In this document: positions 1-7,908 of the stretch, piece after piece
How the letters are laid out: each line of letters starts with the position of its first letter
How positions within the stretch are numbered: the first letter of the stretch is position 1
Assembly (NCBI GenBank): GCA_030625465.1
Contig: DAOUQS010000001.1
Span: forward strand, 1 to 29,783
Direction: 5' to 3'
Origin: Amylibacter sp.
GTDB lineage: Bacteria; Pseudomonadota; Alphaproteobacteria; Rhodobacterales; Rhodobacteraceae
Length of the DNA: 29,783 nucleotides
The notes under the pieces: generated by a model
Told to the model about the DNA's origin: nothing
What the model saw: only the letters and a program-made list of their open reading frames with translations
Database searches by the model: none
Made by a program: the position numbers and the translations under genes

Positions 1-226
1 CAGCACAAATATCAGTCAACAAGCTTTGCAAACCAGGCCGCTCCAGCGTTCCACCCGACAGGCCACCATCATCGTAAAGTTCAGGTACCAGAACCCACCC
101 CTCGATCTTCTGACTGGTAATATAAGCAGCACAGGCTTCCCTCTGGGCATCAAGTGAGTTGAACTCCTGTTCCAGACCGTCTTCGGTGCTCTTTCGCGTA
201 TATATGGCGCAACGGATCTTCTTCAT
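1..226 (-). CDS. Large serine recombinase, N-terminal fragment (cut by window edge)
   Basis: The first 75 residues of a resolvase/invertase-type serine recombinase, which would cut and rejoin DNA through a serine-DNA bond. I translated it from the reverse complement because no stop codon lies in the window. It starts MKKIRCAIYTRKSTEDGLEQ and continues with a NSLDAQREAC block and a YDDGGLSGGTLERPGL block, the usual N-terminal signature of phage- and island-type recombinases. The nucleophile is probably the serine of the YTRKST segment. Its ATG overlaps the stop of the upstream DUF2924 gene by 4 nt (ATGA), so the two are translationally coupled. The rest of the protein and the element it moves lie left of the window. 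Family assignment is firm; its substrate is unknown. Confidence 0.85.
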   Translation of the reverse strand, partial: MKKIRCAIYTRKSTEDGLEQEFNSLDAQREACAAYITSQKIEGWVLVPELYDDGGLSGGTLERPGLQSLLTDICA

Positions 227-663
227 ATGCTGGCCCCTGTCCCACCTGTCAGGCCAAAGAACCGCGGCCCTGACCAATTTGTGCCGGTAATATGAAGCGC
301 GATCGCAGACAGTGATTTGAAGTGTTCATCACCCAGCATATATCCATCCTCGTTCACTTCAACGCTGTAACGTCGCCCGTTCCATTCGCGGATCAATTGT
401 GTTCCCGGTTTGGCGGCAGCTGCCGCCAGCATGCTTGTAGATTTGCCATCTGCCGCGGCGTTCAGTGCCCGCTTCAAAGAAGGAGCAAGCCCGCCGAAGC
501 GGCGGCATTGCGCGTCCCATATCAATGATTTGCGCATAAACATCATCGATATGTGATGCGGTGGTGCCATCCCGAACGCTTTAACCCAGGCGACACGAAG
601 GTCGGAACGATCCAGATTACTCAATTCAGACATCCGCGCCTGTATGTCATTATCGCCGGCCAT
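223..663 (-). CDS. DUF2924 family protein
   Basis: A 146-residue protein matching the DUF2924 family by its C-terminal half: LIREWNGRRYSVEV, then EDGYMLGDEHFKSLSAIALH and ITGTNWSGPRFFGL. The middle is alanine-rich. Function is not established; the family is usually found beside large serine recombinases in alphaproteobacteria, so an accessory role in recombination or element control is an inference. The start codon shares one base with the stop of the upstream DUF3489 gene, and its own stop overlaps the recombinase start by 4 nt, so all three form one operon. Confidence 0.85.
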   Translation of the reverse strand: MAGDNDIQARMSELSNLDRSDLRVAWVKAFGMAPPHHISMMFMRKSLIWDAQCRRFGGLAPSLKRALNAAADGKSTSMLAAAAAKPGTQLIREWNGRRYSVEVNEDGYMLGDEHFKSLSAIALHITGTNWSGPRFFGLTGGTGASI

Positions 664-968
664 CAGGCACCCTGCCCTGCAGGCAGACTTGTGATACGGT
701 AGCGGGTAAATTTGCTATTTCCCGACTTCACGGACGTAATCACATAGCCCGATTTACGCAGTTTGCTCAGGGCCGCACGGGTTGTATGCGGCAACCAGCC
801 CAACCTCTTACTGAGACTGCCAACATCAGCTCCGCGCTCTTTACTCAGAAGGTTGATCAGCTTTGCCTTCTTGGTCATCTTGGGTCGGCGTGATACCCGT
901 TCTGCTTTGCCATGCTTTACCGGTACTACGGCCTTTCTGGGCGGGTTTTTGATAGATATATTGGTCAT
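663..968 (-). CDS. DUF3489 family protein (HTH-like)
   Basis: About 101 residues from the preferred start MTNISIKNPP. The N-terminus is basic (KAVVPVKHGKAERVSRRPK). The C-terminal half reads KAKLINLLSKERGADVGSLS, then LGWLPHTTRAALSKLRKSGY and a basic RYRI ending, typical of DUF3489, which resembles a winged-helix DNA-binding fold. An upstream ATG at 1052 exists, but the start at 968 has a clear ribosome-binding site (AGAAGGA) and removes a non-conserved extension. First gene of the recombinase module; possibly its regulator, which is inferred from fold and position only. Confidence 0.8.
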   Translation of the reverse strand: MTNISIKNPPRKAVVPVKHGKAERVSRRPKMTKKAKLINLLSKERGADVGSLSKRLGWLPHTTRAALSKLRKSGYVITSVKSGNSKFTRYRITSLPAGQGA

Positions 969-1529
969 GATTATTCCTTCTGTATCAGGCAAAGCCACTC
1001 TGGCCCTGCTACTGATCAAAGCCCGATCGTTCGGGCGAAGGAGGCGACACACCTGGTGCGTCGGTAGTGACAGTACCGCTCCACGCGACGCAGAAGTCCA
1101 GTTATATGTGGCTTAAGGGCAGGCAATTCCGACGGAAAATAACGTAAATTGGTGGCAATATGTATGGCGGGGCAATAAGACAATCAAAGAATAGGCTGTA
1201 TTGGAAGAAACTCGGCCAAGTCATCGAACACCCGCGAAACATGACCACGACAAAAGATGTATCTCGGTTCAAATCACTTCAGCATGTTTCGGCATAAGGC
1301 AGTTTGGGCGGAAAGCGGACTTTCTCTGCAGGTGTAAAATGTTGGGTCACTGGTCCAAAAGCTGACCTTTGCCGGGGATTTAATAAGAAATTCGGAAGCA
1401 GCAAATTAGCTGCAGATAAGTTAGTAAAAAGCACCCGCCGCGAAACAAGAAATTACAGGAAGTGTCTCGTGAATTCGTACATAACTACAAATGCTGAAGG
1501 GGAACAGTGTTACCTACACATATTGACAA
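969..1529. other. Gene-poor stretch with one copy of a direct repeat
   Basis: Some 560 bases without a convincing gene. A plus-strand frame (1304-1642) is open but has poor codon character, overlaps the antisense of the transporter gene and resembles nothing known. No tRNA-like or terminator-like structure was recognised. The only notable item is the 33-bp repeat copy at 1458-1490. Presumably it holds the promoter of the recombinase module near 970-1050. Confidence 0.5.
1458..1490 (+). repeat. Imperfect 33-bp direct repeat, copy 1
   Basis: Begins GGAAGTGT and contains the identical core CGTACATA followed by a CTACA block. By hand alignment 26 of 33 positions match copy 2 at 5075-5107, in the same orientation. 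It lies about 40 bp beyond the stop of the transporter gene. Together the two copies enclose the three-gene DUF2267 / ferric reductase / SLC13 block. Confidence 0.6.
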
Positions 1530-3020
1530 TCAATATGGGACAGCAAACAGGATTGGTCCTATTGTCATTACGAGAATTGCCACGACAACAATGCAGACCA
1601 GATCAAGAATTATTCCGGTTTTCAACATATCGGACACTTTGATCGCGCCGGAGCCAAAAACTATAGCGTTGGGTGGTGTGGCGACCGGCAACATAAACCC
1701 GATGGTTGCTGCCAGTGCAACCGACATCATCAAAAGGACAGGATCAAGATCCAGCACTGCCGCACTTGCGCCCGCGACTGGTAAGAATATCGCAGCGACT
1801 GCCGTATTGCTGGCAAGCTCTCCAAGTAAAACGATGACTATAAATATACCCAACAAAAACAGAAATGTCGGCAGAAATGCAAGCAAGGATGTTGCGTTAC
1901 CAATCCAAGCGGCAAGACCACTTGTGTTTATAGCATCTGCAAGTGCAAGCGCACCACCAAATAAAAGCAGGATATCCCAGCGGATTTTCAGTGCATCATC
2001 CCACTCCAAAAGCCGTTTGTTATCCGGTCGGGAGCTAGGCAGAATGAAGAGAAGAAGTGCTGCGGCAATAGCGATACCAGCATCACTTAAATGCAGCCAT
2101 GGAATAAATCCCGACAGCACGCCCCGAAATATCCAGAAGAACGCAGCAAGGCCAATAATCACTGAAACAAAAAGTTCTGCCCGACTGAAGTCACCCAGTT
2201 TCGCCGCCTCATTTTCAATATAGCTGCCTTTAAGAAAATCACGGGAGATGTCTATCCGAAAGGAATATCGGGTTATCAGCAACCACGACAAGGGAAGCAG
2301 CAATACAACGGCCGGAACACCGATCATCATCCAACGCCAGAATTCCACTTCGATACCATAGGTTCTATTCATGAAACCGGCAAATAGTGCGTTAGGAGGT
2401 GTACCAATCAGGGTTCCCATGCCGCCAATGGTCGCCGAATATGCGATTGCCAACATCAATGCCGTTGAAAACTTTGCAATCTCGGTTTTTTCGCCTGGGC
2501 CGGCACGCATTTGAATGGCAGACACGATCGATTGCCCGATTGGAAGCATCATCATTGTCGTTGCGGTGTTGCTTACCCACATGCTTAGAAATGCCGTAGC
2601 GATCATCATACTGGCGATGATACCCGTAAGGCTTAAGTTTCCAAGCCTTAGAATTCCATAAGCAAAACGTTGACTTAAATGTTGTTTAACCATTGCCCTG
2701 GCCATAAGAAATCCACCAAGAAACAGAAAAATCAACGGGTTGGCATAGGACGTGGTGGTGGTATCGATTGTTGCGATCCCAAGTGCCGGAAAAAGCACGA
2801 TTGGCAAAAGTGCTGTTGCGGCAAGCGGTATGGCTTCTGTCATCCACCACATAGCCATAAGCAAACAGACCGCGGCCACCGACCAACCTTCGGGGGTAAG
2901 TCCCGAAGGTGCAGGAAGTGCCAGCATAATAACAGCCACAATCGGCCCGAAAACCAAGGCGACCCGCCTGACTGCCTTTTCGGATCCGCCGTTGGATTTT
3001 CCCAAAAAATTACCAAACAT
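1530..3020 (-). CDS. SLC13/DASS family sodium-anion symporter
   Basis: A 496-residue inner-membrane transporter of the divalent anion:Na+ symporter family (dicarboxylate, citrate or sulfate type). It has many hydrophobic segments and the two diagnostic Ser-Asn-Thr motifs: WVSNTATTMMMLP near residue 150 and ASNTAVAAIFLPV near residue 404, which line the Na+ and substrate sites in this family. A VATPPNAIVFGSG loop follows the second motif. Length is normal. The ribosome-binding site is weak (AAAAGAAAG). It is the last gene after the ferric-reductase-like gene (35-bp gap). Substrate cannot be read from the sequence; C4-dicarboxylates would fit anaerobic metabolism but that is inference. Confidence 0.88.
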   Translation of the reverse strand: MFGNFLGKSNGGSEKAVRRVALVFGPIVAVIMLALPAPSGLTPEGWSVAAVCLLMAMWWMTEAIPLAATALLPIVLFPALGIATIDTTTTSYANPLIFLFLGGFLMARAMVKQHLSQRFAYGILRLGNLSLTGIIASMMIATAFLSMWVSNTATTMMMLPIGQSIVSAIQMRAGPGEKTEIAKFSTALMLAIAYSATIGGMGTLIGTPPNALFAGFMNRTYGIEVEFWRWMMIGVPAVVLLLPLSWLLITRYSFRIDISRDFLKGSYIENEAAKLGDFSRAELFVSVIIGLAAFFWIFRGVLSGFIPWLHLSDAGIAIAAALLLFILPSSRPDNKRLLEWDDALKIRWDILLLFGGALALADAINTSGLAAWIGNATSLLAFLPTFLFLLGIFIVIVLLGELASNTAVAAIFLPVAGASAAVLDLDPVLLMMSVALAATIGFMLPVATPPNAIVFGSGAIKVSDMLKTGIILDLVCIVVVAILVMTIGPILFAVPY

Positions 3021-3055
3021 AGTTGCTTTCTTTTAACTCACGCATCGTTAACAGG

Positions 3056-4375
3056 TCAATCATAGTTGAATCTTTCTGATAGAATCTGATCTGACGGGAC
3101 ACCCAATGCGATCAATTTATTCTCTGCAACAGTCATCATTTTAACCGGGCCACAAAGCAGGTAAAGCCAGTCTTTCATCTCTGGGGGTTGGAACAGCTCA
3201 GCAATAAGCTGCGCATCCATAATGCCGGTGCGGCCAGTCCAGCCCAGAGGCGGTTCTGACAGTACGTGAACAACCTTCGTGTCGTGATCACGTGACAAGG
3301 CTTCAAGTTCGTCGCGATAGGTAATCCGATCTTCAGCCCTGTTACCATAAACCAAAACCGTGGGCCGTGGATATTTTTCAAGTTTCAGTTGGCGAAGAAT
3401 GCCTAAAAGAGGTGCGATGCCGACACCGCCTGCGATCAAAGCAATGCCAGATTCCTTGCGGCCTGACGCCACTAGATTACCATGTGGCCCATCCAGATAG
3501 GCTGTAGTCCCTACTGGTGTCTTTCCGATCAAGCGCGTTGAGTCGCCCAGTTCTTTGATTAGAAAGCTCAGGTTGGGGCCCGAGGTGGGTGCAGAACTGA
3601 TCGAGAACGGGTTTTCATAGATAGAAAATGGGCTGTGGCCAAGGTTAAGCCAAACAAATTGGCCCGCTTTGTATTTCAAACCTTTGTGGCCCGTTGGCTT
3701 TAGCATGACCTCCCACATCCGGTTTGCCACTGGCGTGACCGATACCACACGCCAAGCCCTGCTCAGTTGTAAAAGCGGTTTGATCAGATAGACAAAAACC
3801 ATCGTCGCCAATGCACCCACCGATAGCGCCAACCAGACAAGACGAAGAACTGGGTCTTCGCTATATCGCCCAGCGTTCAACGTATGATGAAGAACAAAGC
3901 CAACAATCAAAAGGGCTCCAATCCCATGCATTATACGCCATGCTTCATACTTGTATGGTAATTGGCTGCGTGCAATTGCAAGTAGGATAAGAGTTGGCAA
4001 AAGCAGCCATGCCAAAATACCGCCTGCCATAGCCCAGAAGTCTGGTGTCAGTGTTAATTGCCGCGTTGGATCCCAAGGAAGTTGCCGTGCAAGTGGAGCG
4101 CGATATAAAAATGGATGCACCAAGGCTAATAACAATGCAAACCGTGCCAATAGCTGATGCAATCTTAGTGTTACATCCAGACCAACCCCACTGGAAATCG
4201 CCCGAAATCGCCCGGAAAGAATGAATTCGACCAGTATGATGGAAAACGCCAGCATACCAGCACCGGTAGCCAGTTCATCAAGGATGCTGCGTGGCGGGCG
4301 CGCGTCCATCCAAGCCAGCAAAAGCGGCAGCAAGACAAGCGTTAGGTAAAATGCGATCAGGGCTTTCAGTTTCAT
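3056..4375 (-). CDS. Ferric-reductase-like flavohaem membrane oxidoreductase
   Basis: A 439-residue protein with an N-terminal membrane half and a C-terminal FAD/NAD(P)H half. The membrane half has His pairs spaced about 14 residues apart on two helices (LHQLLARFALLLALVHP and MHGIGALLIVGFVLHH), as for two haems in ferric reductase/NOX-type proteins. The FAD motif is NPFSISSAP, with Asn where many relatives have His or Arg. NAD(P)H-binding motifs are GGVGIAPLLG and LCGPVKMM, and the protein ends SERFNYD. It should pass electrons from NAD(P)H through FAD and haem across the membrane; the acceptor is unknown. It lies between the DUF2267 and SLC13 genes and probably shares their FNR-type promoter. 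Confidence 0.87.
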   Translation of the reverse strand: MKLKALIAFYLTLVLLPLLLAWMDARPPRSILDELATGAGMLAFSIILVEFILSGRFRAISSGVGLDVTLRLHQLLARFALLLALVHPFLYRAPLARQLPWDPTRQLTLTPDFWAMAGGILAWLLLPTLILLAIARSQLPYKYEAWRIMHGIGALLIVGFVLHHTLNAGRYSEDPVLRLVWLALSVGALATMVFVYLIKPLLQLSRAWRVVSVTPVANRMWEVMLKPTGHKGLKYKAGQFVWLNLGHSPFSIYENPFSISSAPTSGPNLSFLIKELGDSTRLIGKTPVGTTAYLDGPHGNLVASGRKESGIALIAGGVGIAPLLGILRQLKLEKYPRPTVLVYGNRAEDRITYRDELEALSRDHDTKVVHVLSEPPLGWTGRTGIMDAQLIAELFQPPEMKDWLYLLCGPVKMMTVAENKLIALGVPSDQILSERFNYD

Positions 4376-4424
4376 TTAGTTATTGTCTTCTAAAATTGTA
4401 AAAACGGAAAGGGAGTTCATATTT

Positions 4425-4856
4425 TTACGGATCCGGCCAAAGTGAACGTATTTCTTCGGGCAGGCTTGCCAGTATGTCTGAAATCTCGCCGCGTGATATT
4501 CTGGCGTTGATCAATTTGAATACTTTTTGAATATCTTCATACCCGCGATAATCCGCGACGCTGCCCACGTGTTGTTCAATATCTGAAATAAAATCTTTTA
4601 CATGCCGCTGTTTGATGGGCGTATTTTTTGGCACCCATCCTTCAAAGAACATACCGCGGATTAAAAGCGGAAGTTGAGCTGCAAATTGTGCTACCTCATC
4701 CACAAGAAGATGATCTCTAATTTGATGCAGTGTGACCCGTAGAAGCCGAAGCGCATCTCTCTGGCTGCTCCAGTCCAAACGATCAGTAAGTTCATTAATC
4801 CATTCATGCGTAAGCTGAACTGTGTGATCGATGGCTTCCAAACCTTTGGCTGTCAT
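4425..4856 (-). CDS. DUF2267 family protein
   Basis: A 143-residue soluble protein of the DUF2267 family. Signature segments are ALRLLRVTLHQIRDHLLVDE, then AQFAAQLPLLIRGMFFEGW, and near the end RGEISDILASLPEEIRSLWP. Function is not established; members occur repeatedly in low-oxygen and stress gene clusters. The start at 4856 (MTAKGLEAIDHT) is preferred to the ATG at 4889 because GGAAGG lies 9 nt upstream and the family normally begins here. First gene of the 4856-1530 operon, with a perfect FNR-type site 131 bp upstream. Confidence 0.85.
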   Translation of the reverse strand: MTAKGLEAIDHTVQLTHEWINELTDRLDWSSQRDALRLLRVTLHQIRDHLLVDEVAQFAAQLPLLIRGMFFEGWVPKNTPIKQRHVKDFISDIEQHVGSVADYRGYEDIQKVFKLINARISRGEISDILASLPEEIRSLWPDP

Positions 4857-4986
4857 AACGTTAAACCTTCCGTTCGTGTTTTTAATCATTTGTTGGCTTA
4901 AAAAACATACGCTTGGGGTAAGGTATTGGATACTCTGTCAAAAATATGAACTGACTCAATAATTAACACATTGAGGCATAGGCGCA

Positions 4987-5000
4987 TTGATATGGATCAA
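4987..5000. promoter_or_regulatory. FNR-type site TTGAT-N4-ATCAA
   Basis: TTGATATGGATCAA is an exact match to the FNR/FnrL/Anr consensus. It sits upstream of the minus-strand DUF2267-reductase-transporter operon and predicts activation when oxygen is low. The regulator itself is not in the window. Confidence 0.75.
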
Positions 5001-5074
5001 TGAGGGCCACACGAGTACCCCGCGTTCTTCGTTAGTTATGAAAACTTCCTTCGCCCAAATAATGGGAATTTAAT

Positions 5075-5107
5075 GGAAGTGTTCCGAGAGTCCGTACATA
5101 TCTACAG
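5075..5107 (+). repeat. Imperfect 33-bp direct repeat, copy 2
   Basis: Begins GGAAGTGT, with the identical core CGTACATA and a CTACA block, matching copy 1 at 1458-1490 at 26 of 33 positions in the same orientation. Flanking sequence outside the 33 bp is not similar. Could be a recombination or attachment-like site, an end of a small mobile block, or a protein-binding site. Confidence 0.6.
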
Positions 5108-5197
5108 GTTTTTGTTATCATCTAACAAATAGTGACACAGCCAAGGTAGTGATAAATATTTTGACGGTACCAGTTCTGCTGTCAGCCTAAATGGCGC

Positions 5198-5437
5198 TTA
5201 TTTCTTATTGGATTTCTTGATCTTTGACTTTGCAGATTTCCCTAGCTTCCTAAAGAACGTCTTATTAAGGCTTATAAATTCTTCAATCATACGTGTTAAA
5301 CTGCCCAATTCGATGCCCTTTAAATAAAAGAACCCGACCCAGCCCGCAAAAGACGCGCCTATAAAATTGGCAATCAGATCCCACATGGTATCAATCAACC
5401 CAGACTTTTGCATATTCAGGCCAAACAACTGATCACG
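5198..5437 (-). pseudogene. C-terminal remnant of a VanZ-like small membrane protein
   Basis: The open frame is recognisable only from about RDQLFGLNMQKSGLIDTMWD, followed by LIANFIGASFAGWVGFFYLK and a lysine-rich tail ending KIKKSNKK. This resembles the last helix and tail of VanZ-like or related small membrane proteins, where an Asp-x-x-Trp-Asp-(L/M)-I-x-N segment precedes the final helix. The preceding helices are missing: upstream in-frame residues (back to 5521) look like random translation, and no other frame supplies them. I interpret it as a decayed 3' fragment. An alternative is a short real protein with one membrane segment. Confidence 0.45.
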
Positions 5438-5677
5438 ACTTGCCGAATAATTAACTGATTCCAACCAGACTTCCCGGGCGCGGCAAGCATGACTGGCTCG
5501 ATGGCAAACATCACCTCGCAATTGCGGGCTGCACTCGATACAATGTTTTTGGCAGTTCTTAGTGCTGACTTAACACATGATAATGACACGCAAGCAGGCA
5601 AGTTGAAGATGATAGCATCAAAGCCGCATTTTTCAAACCTTTGCGGTAAGATTGTAGCTGACGTCACGGAGGAAAGA

Positions 5678-6094
5678 ATGTTGGTGCAGGAACTCATGAC
5701 AATGGATATTGCTCAGGTCACGTCCGAGACACCAATCCGGAAGATTGCTGCGCTCATGCGTTTACGCGACATTGGTGTGGTTCCGGTTTGTGAAAATGGT
5801 CGCGTTATTGGTGTCGTCACTGATCGCGATATCGTTACGCAGCTTTTACCTGATGACGTGAGTATTGCCGGCAAGCAGGCCGGAGATGTCATGACCAGCA
5901 AGGTTGTCACATGTCGTGGTGATCAACCGATCAGTGAGATTACGGCAATCATGGGAGATCACCAGATTCGGCGACTGCCAGTGACAAATCATGAAAACGT
6001 GCTTGTCGGGATGGTTACGATCGGCGATATTGCCAGAGACTTCTCAGAACATATGGCAGGCGAAGCCTTGGGCGAAATCGTAGAGGAGCGTTGA
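5678..6094 (+). CDS. Two-CBS-domain protein
   Basis: A 138-residue stand-alone pair of CBS domains (a Bateman module) that typically senses adenine nucleotides. CBS1 contains VQELMTMDIAQVTSETPIRK and RVIGVVTDRDIVTQLL; CBS2 contains AGDVMTSKVVTCRGDQPISE and VGMVTIGDIAR. The start at 5678 is chosen over an in-frame ATG at 5489 because GGAGGAAAG lies directly upstream and the extension has no family support. The gene is followed after 77 bp by the host-attachment-type gene, likely co-transcribed. It resembles hypoxic response protein 1 (a DosR-regulon CBS protein) in architecture; that functional parallel is inference. Confidence 0.88.
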   Translation: MLVQELMTMDIAQVTSETPIRKIAALMRLRDIGVVPVCENGRVIGVVTDRDIVTQLLPDDVSIAGKQAGDVMTSKVVTCRGDQPISEITAIMGDHQIRRLPVTNHENVLVGMVTIGDIARDFSEHMAGEALGEIVEER

Positions 6095-6171
6095 GCGCTA
6101 AATCAAAGACACACCCCGTAACTGGAACTAAAGGCCGGCAAACAGGTCGAAACTGAGAAAAGGAATGCTAA

Positions 6172-6612
6172 ATGAAACTGCAATACGGAACCTGGGTTGT
6201 CGTCGCCGATGGCGAGAAATACCTTTTACTGCGCAACATCGTGGATGAGAAATTCACCGATCTGCACGTCATCGGCAAGGATGAAATTGATAACCCGGCA
6301 GCACATGTGCAATCAAGCGATCGCGCCGGACGTATGCAGGGTACCGATCCCAGTGGTAAAAGTGCCTTGCAGGACACTGATTGGCACCGGGTTGAAAAAG
6401 AGCAGTTCGCGAATGAGCTTGCGGGCAAGCTGGAAATATGGGCTGTTAGAGATCGCTATACAGATCTGGTCATTATTGCTGATCCGCACTCGCTGGGCGC
6501 GTTGCGCACAGCCTATGGCGATAAGATGAAATCGCGGTTGCTGGCTGAGATCAACAAGGATCTGACAAATATGACAGTTGACGAAATCGAAAAGACGCTG
6601 AACGCGCTCTGA
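6172..6612 (+). CDS. Host-attachment / baeRF family protein
   Basis: A 146-residue protein beginning MKLQYGTWVVVADGEKYLLL, with DRAGRMQGTDPSGKSAL, then TDWHRVEKEQFANELA, VIIADPHSLGALR and a C-terminal EINKDLTNMTVDEIEKTL. These are hallmarks of proteins annotated as 'required for attachment to host cells', now grouped with bacterial archaeo-eukaryotic release-factor-like domains (baeRF). Such domains may act on ribosomes or tRNA ends; the attachment name comes from one plant-associated system and may not apply here. AAAAGGA precedes the ATG. It follows the CBS gene and converges with the Crp/Fnr gene. Confidence 0.82.
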   Translation: MKLQYGTWVVVADGEKYLLLRNIVDEKFTDLHVIGKDEIDNPAAHVQSSDRAGRMQGTDPSGKSALQDTDWHRVEKEQFANELAGKLEIWAVRDRYTDLVIIADPHSLGALRTAYGDKMKSRLLAEINKDLTNMTVDEIEKTLNAL

Positions 6613-6636
6613 TTTTGCCGGAGCCGAATTTCCAGC

Positions 6637-7407
6637 CTATGCTTGGGTTTCTGATGGCAGAATTTCCGCTTTCAGCCGGTTGAGTTCTATCCCCGCGATA
6701 CTGACAAGACCGTCAAGGTCCTTAATGGTTATATTCAGGTGGTCGTTGGTGTCGATCAGGCCGCCTCGTGATAATCTCCTGAGCGTCCGGCAGACATGAA
6801 CCGAGGACAGTCCGGCAAATTCGCCGATCTGCTGCTGTGTCAGCGGCAAGTGGAAATTCATGTTCTGGTCATCATCAAGGGCACTTATGCGCAGGTAAAG
6901 TTCCGTCAGGACATAAGCAACCCGCATCTCGGCGCTGCCCTGTCCCAGCCTGAGTACACGTTCGGCAATTCGCGCTCTTGCTGCTGCGGACAGGTTACGG
7001 ATCGAGGCCCACACATGCGGTGGATCGGCTAATTCTAGGCTGTCCAGATCGGTAAGAGGCAACGCGGACACGGTTATATCGGTAAGGGCGTGTACATCAA
7101 AGGTTGAAATAGATCTTTCCCAAGCAGCGGGCGTAATCACATCGGATGGCAGGATGATGTCAATGGTCTGAACATGGCCGTCTTCCAGCGACTTGTTCAG
7201 CGCAACCCAGCCGTCCAGCACCCAGAAAAACGGAACCGTATTATCGCCTTCGCGGACAATGTCGGATCCGGCTGTATATCTGCGCGCATTCCTGTGCAGC
7301 AACGCCGTGATCCGTGTTCTGGCGGGGCCACTCAGACCATGCGTCAACAGGTCGAAGGGTGCAGTAGGGTGGGTTCGCAACTTCATGACACTTGTAGTAT
7401 GTGACAT
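6637..7407 (-). CDS. Crp/Fnr family transcription regulator (no FNR cysteines)
   Basis: About 256 residues: an N-terminal cyclic-nucleotide-binding-like beta-barrel (YTAGSDIVREGDN, VLDGWVALNK) and a C-terminal winged helix (PLTQQQIGEFAGLSSVHVCR then TLRRLSRGGLI). No N-terminal cysteine cluster is present, so it cannot bind an FNR-type 4Fe-4S centre. The recognition helix reads VHVCR where FNR has Glu-x-x-Ser-Arg, so recognition of TTGAT is doubtful. Relatives commonly have VHVNR; the Cys is unusual. The start at 7407 is preferred over 7458 because GAGGAG lies 7 nt upstream. Target genes are unknown; neighbouring stress genes are candidates. Confidence 0.88.
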   Translation of the reverse strand: MSHTTSVMKLRTHPTAPFDLLTHGLSGPARTRITALLHRNARRYTAGSDIVREGDNTVPFFWVLDGWVALNKSLEDGHVQTIDIILPSDVITPAAWERSISTFDVHALTDITVSALPLTDLDSLELADPPHVWASIRNLSAAARARIAERVLRLGQGSAEMRVAYVLTELYLRISALDDDQNMNFHLPLTQQQIGEFAGLSSVHVCRTLRRLSRGGLIDTNDHLNITIKDLDGLVSIAGIELNRLKAEILPSETQA

Positions 7408-7908
7408 CGTGAGACTCCTCATGCTGCACAAACTCTGGCTACCTGAAGTTATGGCCACTCAGTGACCATGGCGGCTGCAATCAGATTCGGCATATGCAAT
7501 ATTAAATATGCTGCATGAGCGTGTGCCTTGAATCAATTAACCTACAAGCCTCTCAGTTTAGACACAATAGACAATAACGGCACCCAGAACGAGAAGGGGC
7601 TGCATTGATGCCATCGCGGTTTTCTCCGTAATGCCGGTTTGGAAATTGGAAGTGACTAGAGCTTGGCCAAGCGTTTCCTTATACACAATCTGAGAGAGAA
7701 TAGAAAATGAAGAAGCAGACAAATGTGACCGCCCGGACCGACAGAATACATCGGCCAATCGCCTTTCTGTTGATTATCGGCGTGGAAATAAAATATTTTC
7801 CCATGGGTCAGGAAGAGGCAGCGCAAAGCTAGCTTGAATTGCAGGGCTGATACTTTATAGATACAGGCGATCCAGTTTGCCGGACCGCCGCGTGAGTCAG
7901 GAGCCCAT
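7408..7908. other. 500-bp non-coding stretch between divergent genes
   Basis: Separates the Crp/Fnr gene (leftwards) from the cation ATPase gene (rightwards). It contains an inverted repeat GCATAT-N10-ATATGC (7490-7511), a possible operator. A weak 41-codon frame at 7707-7832 has one hydrophobic stretch (PIAFLLIIGVEI) but no strong ribosome-binding site, so I do not call it a gene. No good FNR-type site was seen here. Confidence 0.5.

Larger units (their letters stand above)
4857..5197. other. Promoter region of the DUF2267 operon plus repeat copy 2
   Basis: About 340 AT-rich bases with no gene. It holds the FNR-type palindrome at 4987-5000 and the second direct-repeat copy at 5075-5107. The remainder (5108-5197) shows nothing I can name. 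Confidence 0.6.

Noticed and set aside
1304..1642. 112-codon plus-strand open frame
   Set aside because: No family resemblance, odd composition, and it overlaps the antisense of the SLC13 gene and the repeat copy; likely chance.
5570..5583. TTAACACATGATAA as an FNR site for the CBS gene
   Set aside because: Three deviations from the consensus, too weak to list, although it lies about 95 bp before the chosen start at 5678.
6089..6107. TTGAG...ATCAA near the end of the CBS gene
   Set aside because: Half-sites are six bases apart instead of four, wrong for FNR-type binding.
7707..7832. 41-codon ORF before the cation ATPase gene
   Set aside because: No strong ribosome-binding site and no recognisable family; noted only within the intergenic description.
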